DNA from: Jiangella asiatica
GTDB taxonomy: Bacteria; Actinomycetota; Actinomycetes; Jiangellales; Jiangellaceae
NCBI RefSeq assembly: GCF_004349065.1
Contig: NZ_SMKZ01000008.1
Coordinates: 88,483 to 152,482, forward strand
Length of the DNA stretch: 64,000 bases
Reading direction: 5' to 3'
The notes beneath the pieces were generated by a model. That model saw only the letters and a list, made by a program, of their open reading frames with translations, was not told the origin of the DNA and ran no database searches. Position numbers and translations under genes: made by a program. Of this stretch, positions 30,295 to 37,686 are shown in pieces; position 1 is the stretch's first letter; every line of letters begins with the position of its first letter.

Positions 30295-30971
30295 TCACGG
30301 CAGCAGTAGTGGCACGCCGTACATCCCGTGCGCCCGGATCGAGCGGTTCGCCAGCGGGCGATGACGGCGTCCGGGCGGCGATGGAGTTCGGCGCCGGTCC
30401 AGCGGGGTGACGACGAAGCCCATGTCTTCGAGCCGCTCCGGTGGCAGCTTCTCCGTCCAGAGGGAGGGCTCTGCTGGGCTCCATGGGCCGTCGTACTTCA
30501 CCCGGCCGTCCGCCTCGCCGATGAGGCGGTACCGCCGCCACGCGAAGTCGGCGCGGGCGCCCCCCGGCGCTGGGCGGTGATCCATGCGTTGCACTCCGGC
30601 AGCGCCAGGCCGTGTCGCAGGAACAGTGCGAAGGATGCCGACTCGAGGGGAGACTCGCGTAGCCCGGAGGCGTGCTCGGCCACCAGGCGCGCCGTAGCTA
30701 CTCCTGGCCAGCCGGCCAGGTCCTGGGTCGTGGCTGCCAGCACATCCGGTGTCGTGATGCCGCTGCGAAATGCCGCGTCAGCGACGATGGGGCCGGCCTC
30801 GAGCCCTTCGGTCCGGGCGAGGTCGCCGTCGGTGCGTTCCCACACCTCAGGTGAGCAGAAGACGCCGTGCCGCACGACGACGAGCCGTCCGGAGCGCACG
30901 CGGTGCCGGATGGCGCTCTCGGTCAGCCCGGCGTCGCGGTGTCGGCCAGTACTCCGCGAACCGTGGGCCAC
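30295..30971 (-). pseudogene. Frameshifted AbiEi-/DUF559-like protein
   Basis: Two reading frames together make one protein. The first part (from about 30971) has a winged-helix-like N-terminus (LTESAIRHRVRSGRLVVVRH, then GVFCSPEVW) as in AbiEi-type antitoxins and DUF559 proteins, and runs to LPECNAWITAQR. The second part continues in another frame as ADFAWRRYRLIGEADGRVKY and ERLEDMGFVV, the usual restriction-endonuclease-like C-terminal domain. The break lies at a run of six C (30560-30565 on the plus strand), which suggests a one-base slip. The N-terminus also looks short. It is either a recent pseudogene, a phase-variable gene or a sequencing error. Confidence 0.75.
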
Positions 30972-31072
30972 AGGCTGTGGGGTTGGTACGCAAAATCATC
31001 GCTGGCGCGGTCGATAGGTCCGATTCACCGTGGTGAGATGGCGTGCCAAGGTGATCGGGATAGGGTCGGGGC

Positions 31073-31510
31073 GTGACGACGCGGGTGCTGGTGCTGAACG
31101 GTCCCAACCTCGGCCGGCTGGGGTCCAGGGAGCCGGACGTGTACGGCGACACCTCCTACGCCGGACTGGTGGAACGCTGCGGCAAGGTCGGCGCCTCGCT
31201 CGACCTCGAGGTCGAGGTCCGGCAGACCGACGACGAAGCCGAGCTGGTCCACTGGCTCCACACGGCCGCCGACGACGCGACGCCGGTCGTCCTCAACCCG
31301 GCCGCGTTCACGCACTACTCCTACGCGCTGCGCGACGCGTGCGCCCAGCTGCGGGCGCCACTGATCGAGGTGCACATCTCCAACCCGGCCGCCCGCGAGG
31401 AGTTCCGGCACACCAGCGTCGTCGCGGGCGTCGCGACCGGGACGATCGCCGGCTTCGGGCTCGCCTCCTACGACCTCGCGCTGCGCGCCGTCGCCACTCT
31501 CGTCGCCTGA
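31073..31510 (+). CDS. aroQ: 3-dehydroquinate dehydratase, type II
   Basis: This 145-residue type II dehydroquinase turns 3-dehydroquinate into 3-dehydroshikimate. The active-site motifs are [19 protein letters not shown] (with the catalytic tyrosine), [33 protein letters not shown] and [17 protein letters not shown]. The start is GTG 31073. It lies 1.4 kb from aroCKB, separated by the PNPOx-like gene and the broken DUF559 gene, so the shikimate cluster has probably been interrupted. Confidence 0.97.
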   Translation: MTTRVLVLNGPNLGRLGSREPDVYGDTSYAGLVERCGKVGASLDLEVEVRQTDDEAELVHWLHTAADDATPVVLNPAAFTHYSYALRDACAQLRAPLIEVHISNPAAREEFRHTSVVAGVATGTIAGFGLASYDLALRAVATLVA

Positions 31511-31553
31511 CCTCTGGGTCCGAGAAGCGACGGCGCAGCCGGCAGAGGCGCGG

Positions 31554-32219
31554 CTAGAAACCGTCGACGAGATCCTTGGCCTCCTTGAGGCTGAGGCTGG
31601 TGTGCTGGCGCAGCTCCTTGATCGCGTGGATCTTGCGGCCCTGGGCGGCGAGCTGCCGCACCCGGGCCATCACCTCGTCCGGCGCGGGCGCTGCAGGCTC
31701 CGGCACAGCGGGTGCCGCCGGCGGGCTGACCGCGGCGAGCGCCGCGGACTGCGTCATCCGGTCGACGAGGTCCTTGGCCTCCCTGAGGCCGAGGCCGGTG
31801 TGCTGGCGCAGTTCCTTGACGGCGGGGATGATCTTGCCCTGGGCGGCGAGTGCCTGGACCCGCGCCATCGCGTCGGCGGAGATTCGATCCTCGGGCGCGC
31901 TGGGCGGCGACTGCGCCGGCGAGGCACCGTCGGCGATGCGGTCGACGTAGCTCTTGGCGCGCGCCAGGTCGAGGCGGGTGCGTTCGCGCACCACCTTGAT
32001 GGCCTGTATGCGGTGCCCCTGGCCGACGAGCCGCCGCACAGAGGCGTCGAGGTCGGCCTCGTCGGAGTCCCCGTGCTCGACGGCGGCGGCCGGCGACGTC
32101 GCCGTCGTCTGGACGGCCGGCCCGGCGACGGCCTCGGCGCGGCCGCGCACGATGACGACGACGAATCCCAGCACCAGACTCGCGGCCAGCGCCACGACCA
32201 CGATCAGCCACAGGTCCAT
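31554..32219 (-). CDS. Membrane-anchored protein with three L7/L12 C-terminal-like repeats
   Basis: A 221-residue protein with one N-terminal membrane helix (LWLIVVVALAASLVLGFVVVIV), then three copies of the helical hairpin seen in the C-terminal domain of ribosomal protein L7/L12: IQAIKVVRERTRLDLARAK, IPAVKELRQHTGLGLREAK and IHAIKELRQHTSLSLKEAK, each followed by a conserved VD. Proline/alanine-rich linkers join them. The L7/L12 domain recruits translation GTPases, and EAKDLVD is its binding face. A membrane-bound triple version may gather such factors or bind other partners; this is inference. A related two-repeat protein lies at 33046, beyond the VapBC pair. Confidence 0.85.
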   Translation of the reverse strand: MDLWLIVVVALAASLVLGFVVVIVRGRAEAVAGPAVQTTATSPAAAVEHGDSDEADLDASVRRLVGQGHRIQAIKVVRERTRLDLARAKSYVDRIADGASPAQSPPSAPEDRISADAMARVQALAAQGKIIPAVKELRQHTGLGLREAKDLVDRMTQSAALAAVSPPAAPAVPEPAAPAPDEVMARVRQLAAQGRKIHAIKELRQHTSLSLKEAKDLVDGF

Positions 32220-32240
32220 GGCGGCACCGTACCGGTCTGG

Positions 32241-32693
32241 TCAGGGGGAGTGGTCGACGAAGCCGAGGTCGGCGGCCGCGGCCAGCTGGTCCGGGTCGTA
32301 CGTGGCGAAGCCGATCTCGTCGCCCTGACCGGCCAGCGGGCGGGCGGTGAGGTGGGCGATGGCCAGGTGCAGTGCGTCGAGCGCGCGGATGCCGAACCGG
32401 CGGACCAGCACGCGCGCGGTGTTCTCGGTGTCGAGCGTGTTGGCGCGGATCAGCACGATGGGTCCGGCCGGCGAGACCTCCTCGTAGAGCTTTGCCAGCA
32501 GGGTGTCGACGTCGCCGATGCGCCGGCTGCGGGCCGCCCGGACCAGCGCCGACGACACCTCCAGCAGCGCCAGAGTCGAGGTCGTCAGCACGGAGCGGCT
32601 CTCCACCAGGCCGCGGGCGACGGCGTGCTTCGGCTCGTCGGCGAGGTAGGAGCGGACCAGCACCGACGAGTCGACGTACGTGAGCACTGTCAC
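32241..32693 (-). CDS. vapC: VapC-like PIN-domain ribonuclease toxin
   Basis: This 150-residue PIN-domain protein has the acidic catalytic residues in place: D in TYVDSSVLVRSYL, E in ALLEVSSALV, D in IRALDALHLAIAH and D in FATYDPDQLAAA. Such toxins cleave tRNA or rRNA. The start overlaps the upstream antitoxin stop by four bases, as expected for a toxin-antitoxin operon. Its RNA target cannot be predicted. Confidence 0.92.
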   Translation of the reverse strand: MTVLTYVDSSVLVRSYLADEPKHAVARGLVESRSVLTTSTLALLEVSSALVRAARSRRIGDVDTLLAKLYEEVSPAGPIVLIRANTLDTENTARVLVRRFGIRALDALHLAIAHLTARPLAGQGDEIGFATYDPDQLAAAADLGFVDHSP

Positions 32694-32995
32694 CGTCGGT
32701 CCGACCAGAGCTCGTCGACGACCGGACCGACGCCCTCGGTGGCGCGCAACGCTGTCGTGAACCGTTGCGGTGACACCTGAGGCGCCGGGTTCTCGACCAG
32801 GATGCCGAGCTCGCGGGCCTTCTCGCGGAGGTCGTGGCGGCGGGTGTCGACGTCGTCGGCCGACGGGGGTGGTGGCGGCGCGGCGGCGGAGAGCACCTTG
32901 TTGGCCAGCGCGTTGATGGAGACGCCTTCGCGTTTGGCGCGCGCGGTCAACCGGCGGTGGAGGTCGTCGGGGATTCGCAGCAGGAGCTGGCGCAT
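32690..32995 (-). CDS. vapB: VapB-like antitoxin, ribbon-helix-helix
   Basis: This 101-residue protein begins MRQLLLRIPDDLHRRLTARA, a ribbon-helix-helix DNA-binding domain (strand to residue 8, then helices to about 40 with EGVSINALANKVL). After a proline run comes a C-terminal part (VDTRRHDLREKARELGILV onward) likely to wrap the toxin. It is encoded first in the operon and should repress it together with VapC. Confidence 0.88.
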   Translation of the reverse strand: MRQLLLRIPDDLHRRLTARAKREGVSINALANKVLSAAAPPPPPSADDVDTRRHDLREKARELGILVENPAPQVSPQRFTTALRATEGVGPVVDELWSDRR

Positions 32996-33045
32996 GACGG
33001 CGATGATATCAGCCTGACACGCTGTGATAGCAAGGCTGCGCGTGC

Positions 33046-33525
33046 TCAGAGCGCGTCGAGGAACCGCCGCGCGTCCCGGGTGTTCATGCCGGTGCGGTCC
33101 TTGAGCAGCCGGATGGCCGCGGTGCGGCGCAGGCGGTCCTGGTTGACCAGGCTGCGCAGCGTCGACAGCAGTTCGGCGTCGACGGGGCCCCGTCGACGCG
33201 CGTGGGAGGGCGCCGCGGTGCTGGCCGGCTCCGGCTCGGGGAAGACCTGGCCCGCCTGGAGCGCGTACACGATGGCGGTAGCCTGCGGTATGGGCAGGCT
33301 GGCCCGCTTCTGCAGATGCTTCACGGCCTGGTCGGTATTGCCCCTCGTGGCGATGTCGCGCACCTGCTCCTGCAGTTCGCGGCCGAGGCGCACACCGGGA
33401 GGGGGTGTCAGGGGGGAGGAGAACGTGGGTGCGGTTCTGGTCTGCGGCCCCTGCCGAATGACCAAATAGCTCATGACGAGGGCCAATATGACGATGACGA
33501 TCAGGCCTAGAATGAGCATGATCAA
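33046..33525 (-). CDS. Membrane-anchored protein with two L7/L12-like repeats
   Basis: This 159-residue protein has one N-terminal membrane helix (IMLILGLIVIVILALVMSYL). Two copies of an L7/L12-like helical motif follow: NTDQAVKHLQKRASLPIPQA and RTAAIRLLKDRTGMNTRDAR. The repeats are more diverged than those of the neighbour at 31554, but the order of helix and repeat is the same, so the two are probably paralogues separated by the VapBC insertion. Function unknown. Confidence 0.8.
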   Translation of the reverse strand: MIMLILGLIVIVILALVMSYLVIRQGPQTRTAPTFSSPLTPPPGVRLGRELQEQVRDIATRGNTDQAVKHLQKRASLPIPQATAIVYALQAGQVFPEPEPASTAAPSHARRRGPVDAELLSTLRSLVNQDRLRRTAAIRLLKDRTGMNTRDARRFLDAL

Positions 33526-33623
33526 CAGAGTAGTCGAGCCGTGATCAACTGCGAAGCACCTATCTCAATTATTGAAATGGCCCCGCATCCGCGCTGGACA
33601 CGGGGTTGGAAAGGGCTGGTGAG

Positions 33624-34742
33624 ATGTCGGAGAACCACGCACGGCGACGTGCCGCGCTGGCAAAGCACATGGTCGATGACAAGATTGATGTGGCGCTAGT
33701 CACGCACTTGGTCAACGTCCGTTACCTAACAGGTCTCGACAGCAGTAACGCGGCTTTGCTCCTTGCGGCGGACGGGTCGGCGGTGCTGGCGACTGATAGT
33801 CGTTATGCTACGGCGGCTGCGGCCGTAGCTCCAGACGTGGAGCTCGTCGTCGAGCGGGGTGTCGCGGCGGCGCTGGCGGCCCGGGCAGCACGCACCGCGA
33901 CGCCGGCCGGCAGCGTCCGGTTGGCGGTCGAGGAGCACGCCATCACGCTGGAGCTGTGGAGCTCCATCGAGGCGGCCCTGGACGGCGCCGGCGGCACGGT
34001 CGAGGTGTCCCACCTGGATCGCGCGGTGGAGAAGCTGCGCGCGGTCAAGGACGACGGGGAGCTGTCCCTGCTGGCCGAGGCGTGCGCCATCTCGTGCCGG
34101 GCTCTGGACGACCTCTACGCCGCCGGCCGGTTCCTCGGTCGCACCGAGAAGGAGATCGCCCGCGACCTGGAATGGCGGATGTTCGGGCACGGCGCCGACG
34201 GCATCGCCTTCGAGACCATCGTGGCCACCGGGCCCAACAGTGCCATCCCGCACCACCGTCCCACCGAGCGGGTCGTGGGGCGCGGCGACCTGCTAAAAAT
34301 CGACTTCGGCGCCGCCTACCGCGGCTACCACGCCGACTGCACCCGGACCTCCGTCGTCGGCGCGCAGCCGCGGGACTGGCAGCGCGAGATCTACGACCTC
34401 GTCGCCCGGGCGCAGCGGGCCGGCACCGAGGCCATCCAGGTCGGCGACGATTGCATCGCCGTCGACCGAGCCAGCCGCGAGATCATCGACGCCGCCGGCT
34501 ACAAGGAGAACTTCGGGCACGGCACCGGCCACGGCGTCGGGCTCGAGGTCCACGAGGCGCCGACGCTCGGATACTCCGCGACGGGTACACTGGCCGATCG
34601 CATGGCGGTGACCGTCGAGCCCGGGATCTACCTCCCGGAGCGCGGCGGGGTCCGGATCGAGGACACGCTGGTGGTTCGGGCTGCCGGTGGTTCCGAGCTG
34701 CTCACACCGACCACCAAGGACCTGCTGGTCCTGGACGCGTGA
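33624..34742 (+). CDS. pepQ: M24 family Xaa-Pro aminopeptidase/dipeptidase
   Basis: This 372-residue metallopeptidase removes residues next to proline. The pita-bread domain shows all five metal ligands: D in LLKIDFGAAYRGYHADCTRT (both aspartates), H in GTGHGVGLEVHEAP, E in MAVTVEPGIYLPE and E in VRIEDTLVV. The N-terminal creatinase-like domain spans residues 1-130. I chose ATG 33624 because GGAAAGGG lies eight bases before it; a TTG at 33606 is weaker. It is followed by efp and nusB, the conserved actinobacterial order. Confidence 0.95.
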   Translation: MSENHARRRAALAKHMVDDKIDVALVTHLVNVRYLTGLDSSNAALLLAADGSAVLATDSRYATAAAAVAPDVELVVERGVAAALAARAARTATPAGSVRLAVEEHAITLELWSSIEAALDGAGGTVEVSHLDRAVEKLRAVKDDGELSLLAEACAISCRALDDLYAAGRFLGRTEKEIARDLEWRMFGHGADGIAFETIVATGPNSAIPHHRPTERVVGRGDLLKIDFGAAYRGYHADCTRTSVVGAQPRDWQREIYDLVARAQRAGTEAIQVGDDCIAVDRASREIIDAAGYKENFGHGTGHGVGLEVHEAPTLGYSATGTLADRMAVTVEPGIYLPERGGVRIEDTLVVRAAGGSELLTPTTKDLLVLDA

Positions 34743-34811
34743 CGCGCCGGCGCGGCCGGGAGGCGGGGCGCGGTCCAGACGGCATCGACGACGAAGAAGG
34801 CAACGAACGAC

Positions 34812-35372
34812 GTGGCGACGACGAACGACCTGAAGAACGGCCTGGTACTCAACCTCGACGGCCAACTGTGGAGCGTGGTGGAGTTCCAGCACGTCAAGCC
34901 CGGCAAGGGCGGCGCCTTCGTGCGCACCAAGCTGAAGAACGTGCTGTCGGGCAAGGTGGTCGACAAAACGTTCAACGCCGGCGTGAAGGTCGAGACCGCC
35001 AACGTCGACCGGCGCGAGATGACCTACCTGTACCGCGACGCCGACGACTTCGTGTTCATGGACACGCAGACGTACGACCAGACCCACGTCTCGGCCGCCA
35101 CCGTCGGCGGCGCGGAGAACTTCATGCTGGAGAACCAAGACGCGACCGTCGGTTTGCACGACGGCACGCCCTTGTTCGTGGAGCTCCCCGCGTCCGTCGT
35201 GCTGACCATCGAGTACACCGAGCCGGGGCTGCAGGGCGACCGCTCCACCGGCGGCAACAAGCCGGCCCGGCTGGAGACCGGCTACGAGATCCAGGTGCCG
35301 CTGTTCATCACGACCGGCGAGAAGGTCAAGGTCGACACTCGCGACGGTTCGTACCTCGGCCGCGCCACCTGA
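34812..35372 (+). CDS. efp: Translation elongation factor P
   Basis: EF-P (186 residues) relieves ribosomes stalled at polyproline stretches. It has the three-domain KOW/OB/OB layout: [20 protein letters not shown], the tip loop [11 protein letters not shown], and the C-terminal [20 protein letters not shown] with [17 protein letters not shown]. The loop is the lysine/arginine-poor PGKGGA type common in actinobacteria; no modification enzyme is nearby. The start is GTG 34812. nusB follows 12 bases later. Confidence 0.97.
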   Translation: MATTNDLKNGLVLNLDGQLWSVVEFQHVKPGKGGAFVRTKLKNVLSGKVVDKTFNAGVKVETANVDRREMTYLYRDADDFVFMDTQTYDQTHVSAATVGGAENFMLENQDATVGLHDGTPLFVELPASVVLTIEYTEPGLQGDRSTGGNKPARLETGYEIQVPLFITTGEKVKVDTRDGSYLGRAT

Positions 35373-35384
35373 CGGGCCGACTGG

Positions 35385-35795
35385 ATGCCCGCGAGGAGCC
35401 GTGCCCGCAAGCGCGCGCTCGACATCCTGTACGAGTCGGAGATGCGCGGCCTCAGCCTCGGCGCCACCCTGTCGCACCGGATGGCCATGGCCGAGCAGCC
35501 GCTCAACGAGTACACCGTCGCCCTGGTCGAGGGCGTCATCGCGCACCATGACCGCATCGACGAGCTGATCTCGACGTATTCGCAGGGCTGGACGCTGGAA
35601 CGCATGCCCGCGGTCGACCGCAACGTGCTGCGCATCGGCGTCTACGAGGTCATGTACCGCGACGACGTCCCCGACCCGGTCGCGCTGGACGAGGCGGTCT
35701 CGCTGGCGCGCGAGCTGTCGACCGAGCAGTCCCCGACCTTCGTCAACGGCCTCCTCGGCCGCCTGGTTGCGGTCAAGCCGAGCCTCACCCTCTGA
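35385..35795 (+). CDS. nusB: Transcription antitermination factor NusB
   Basis: This 136-residue all-helical RNA-binding protein works with NusE in rRNA antitermination. The patterns are ARSRARKRALDILYESEMRG, MPAVDRNVLRIGVYEVMY and PVALDEAVSLARELSTEQSP plus FVNGLLGRL. The start is ATG 35385. It ends the pepQ-efp-nusB unit. In Streptomyces bldD and pyrR follow directly, but here a repeat-rich gap and unrelated genes do. Confidence 0.96.
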   Translation: MPARSRARKRALDILYESEMRGLSLGATLSHRMAMAEQPLNEYTVALVEGVIAHHDRIDELISTYSQGWTLERMPAVDRNVLRIGVYEVMYRDDVPDPVALDEAVSLARELSTEQSPTFVNGLLGRLVAVKPSLTL

Positions 35796-35866
35796 CCCGA
35801 CCCACAGCCCCCGACCCCCAACCGCCATCCGCCCGGCGGCGGTCGGCACCGCGCCTTCGCCCGCCG

Positions 35867-35954
35867 AAATGATCACGTTCAGCACGTAATCTCGTGTCAC
35901 ACCATGCTTGCAATCATGGTGAGGCTCGGGGGATCCTGCTGAACGTGATCATTT
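35867..35954. repeat. Palindromic repeat, type 2 (copy C)
   Basis: This 88-bp element has perfect 18-bp terminal inverted repeats, AAATGATCACGTTCAGCA and its complement. The inner hairpin CACCATG-CTTGCAAT-CATGGTG lies off-centre. It begins 71 bases after nusB. A nearly identical element in opposite orientation is at 36277-36361. The gap 35796-36493 holds these two elements and no credible gene. Confidence 0.88.
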
Positions 35955-36276
35955 GAGGCGCTGCGACCCCGACCCGCCGAGCGACTGATCGGCGCCGGCC
36001 GCACAGCCACGCTCACCGCTGCCGCCGAAACCCGGTCGTGGACCGGCCACCCCACCGGCTCGGCCAACATCGGGAACGGGCCCGACGACGGTGACGCGTC
36101 ACCTGGTGTGTCTCGACGCCGCGGCATGACCCAGACAGCGCCACCCGACCTCGATGACCAAGCCCACGCCCCAGGACCCGGAACCGGAGCCAGTGCGCGT
36201 CCGCCGCCATCACGGTCGACGCCGGCCATCGACCTCACTCCGATGCGAACGGCCCACGGAAGCACCAGGAGAGCGG

Positions 36277-36361
36277 AATGATCACGTTCAGCAGGATCCC
36301 CCGCGCCTCACCATGATTGCGAGCATGGTCTGACACGAGATCTCGTGCTGAACGTGATCAT
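36277..36361. repeat. Palindromic repeat, type 2 (copy D), inverted relative to copy C
   Basis: Its reverse complement matches copy C at almost every position, including the ends ATGATCACGTTCAGCA, the GTGTCA/ACCATGCT core and GGGGGATCCTGCTGAACG. The 16-bp terminal arms are exact. About 320 bp of noncoding DNA lie between C and D. Just after it, the unit gccaagcggcgagccg is tandemly repeated (about 36408-36440). Confidence 0.88.
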
Positions 36362-36493
36362 CTCGGCGCAGGAGCGAGGGGTGGCCACGCCGGAGCAGCG
36401 GCCAAGCGGCGAGCCGGCCAAGCGGCGAGCCGGCCAAGCGGCGTCGCGTGGCGTCATGCCGCCGGGTGTCCCGCGCCCGTCGGCATGCTCCCG

Positions 36494-37528
36494 TCAGTCG
36501 GAGCCGCGGCGCATCCGGCTGGAGAGGTTGTCGAACAGCTTTCCGCCGGCGTCGCCGACGCTGTTGACGACGTCGCGGAGCACGCCGATGAGCGGGTCGG
36601 CCGACCGGTTCCACGACTCCTGGTACGACTTCGCGGCGTTGCGGACCTCCTGGCTGGTGGAGGTGCTGGTGTCGTCGGAGCGGCGGGCGTAGTCGCCGGC
36701 CAGGATGCGGCTGTACTCACCGGACGCGGCCCAGTGATCCAGCTCGGCCAGCCGGACGACGGCGTGCGGGTGGGTGCGGCCCATCAGGCTCAGCAGCTTG
36801 ATGAGCCCGTCGCGGGCGTCCTCGGCGGCGTCGTACTCGCGGGCCTGCTGCAGGAACGCGTCGACGCTCATCTCGCCGAGCCGGGAGCCGCCGGCCAACT
36901 TCATGAGGGCGCGCTTGGCGGCATCCGGGTCCTGCGAAGTCAGCAGCCCGGCCCGGTCACAGGACAGCTCGGACTTGCGGTGCCACTCCTCGAGGGCGAG
37001 GACAATGGCGCGCAGGCCCATGTAACCCAGCGGGATCCACGCGACCCGCAGCGCCAGGTTGGTCAGCGCCAGCAGCAGCGTCCGGTAGACGGCGTGCCCG
37101 GACAGGATGTGCCCGACCTCGTGCCCGATGACGAACCGCCGCTCCTCCGCGTCCAGCAGGTCGAACAGGCCGGTGCTGACGACGACGAACGGGCGGTCCA
37201 CGCCGATGGCCATGGCCCGCGGATTGGGGTCGGAGATGATGTACAGCTCCGGCCGCTCCGGCAGGTCGAGGATGTGCACGGCGTCCACGACGTCTTGGTA
37301 CACATCGCGGAACTGGGTCTCGCCGACGCGGACGGAACCGGCGAGGAAGTGCAGGCGCAGGCTGCGCTCGCTGAACAGCCCGGACATCTTCTTGAGGACG
37401 GTGTCGAAGCCGCGCAGCGTCCGCAGCGCGACCAGGGCGCCGCGATCGGCCGGGTGCTCGTACGCGCGGGAGCTGATGTCGGGGAAGCGGACTCGGCTGC
37501 GATCGGGCTCAGTGGTCATGCGGCCCAT
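36494..37528 (-). CDS. M48 family zinc metallopeptidase
   Basis: This 344-residue gluzincin has the zinc motif VIGHEVGHILSGHAV (H136, E137, H140) and a probable third ligand in KSELSCDRAGLL. The segment before it (YIISDPNPRAMAIGV, PFVVVSTGLFDLL) is the usual M48 lead-in. One or two hydrophobic stretches (about 145-180) suggest membrane association. Unlike HtpX it has no N-terminal helices. The C-terminal 70 residues are polar and unassigned. The start is ATG 37528; ATG 37519 is also possible. It probably takes part in protein quality control. Confidence 0.9.
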   Translation of the reverse strand: MGRMTTEPDRSRVRFPDISSRAYEHPADRGALVALRTLRGFDTVLKKMSGLFSERSLRLHFLAGSVRVGETQFRDVYQDVVDAVHILDLPERPELYIISDPNPRAMAIGVDRPFVVVSTGLFDLLDAEERRFVIGHEVGHILSGHAVYRTLLLALTNLALRVAWIPLGYMGLRAIVLALEEWHRKSELSCDRAGLLTSQDPDAAKRALMKLAGGSRLGEMSVDAFLQQAREYDAAEDARDGLIKLLSLMGRTHPHAVVRLAELDHWAASGEYSRILAGDYARRSDDTSTSTSQEVRNAAKSYQESWNRSADPLIGVLRDVVNSVGDAGGKLFDNLSSRMRRGSD

Positions 37529-37589
37529 CGTAGAACCGATGCCCGGGCAAACGCTGTCGTCGACGGCGTCGGCCCGGGCATCGGCTCAC

Positions 37590-37665
37590 GTCACCAGGAC
37601 TTTGCGTGCCCCACGAGGCTTACAAGCATGGTGTGACACGCAATTTCGTGCTGAACGTGATCATT
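37590..37665. repeat. Palindromic repeat, hybrid/partial (copy E)
   Basis: Read on the minus strand it begins like type 2 (AAATGATCACGTTCAGCACG, then GTGTCACACCATGCTTG) but ends with GTCCTGGTGACGTGA, which resembles the type 1 arm rather than the type 2 arm. The second terminal arm is therefore not matched. It lies just downstream of the subtilase gene and 60 bp upstream of the M48 gene. Confidence 0.7.
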
Positions 37666-37686
37666 TCGACCGGGGGCATGGGTGGG

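Noticed and set aside
30236..30541. Separate small gene overlapping the DUF559 fragment
   Set aside because: It is a third-frame shadow; the frame carrying the conserved domain is the one kept in the pseudogene call.
35897..36265. A 122-codon open frame in the gap after nusB
   Set aside because: It runs into repeat copy C, has no ribosome binding site or recognisable motif, and looks random in composition.
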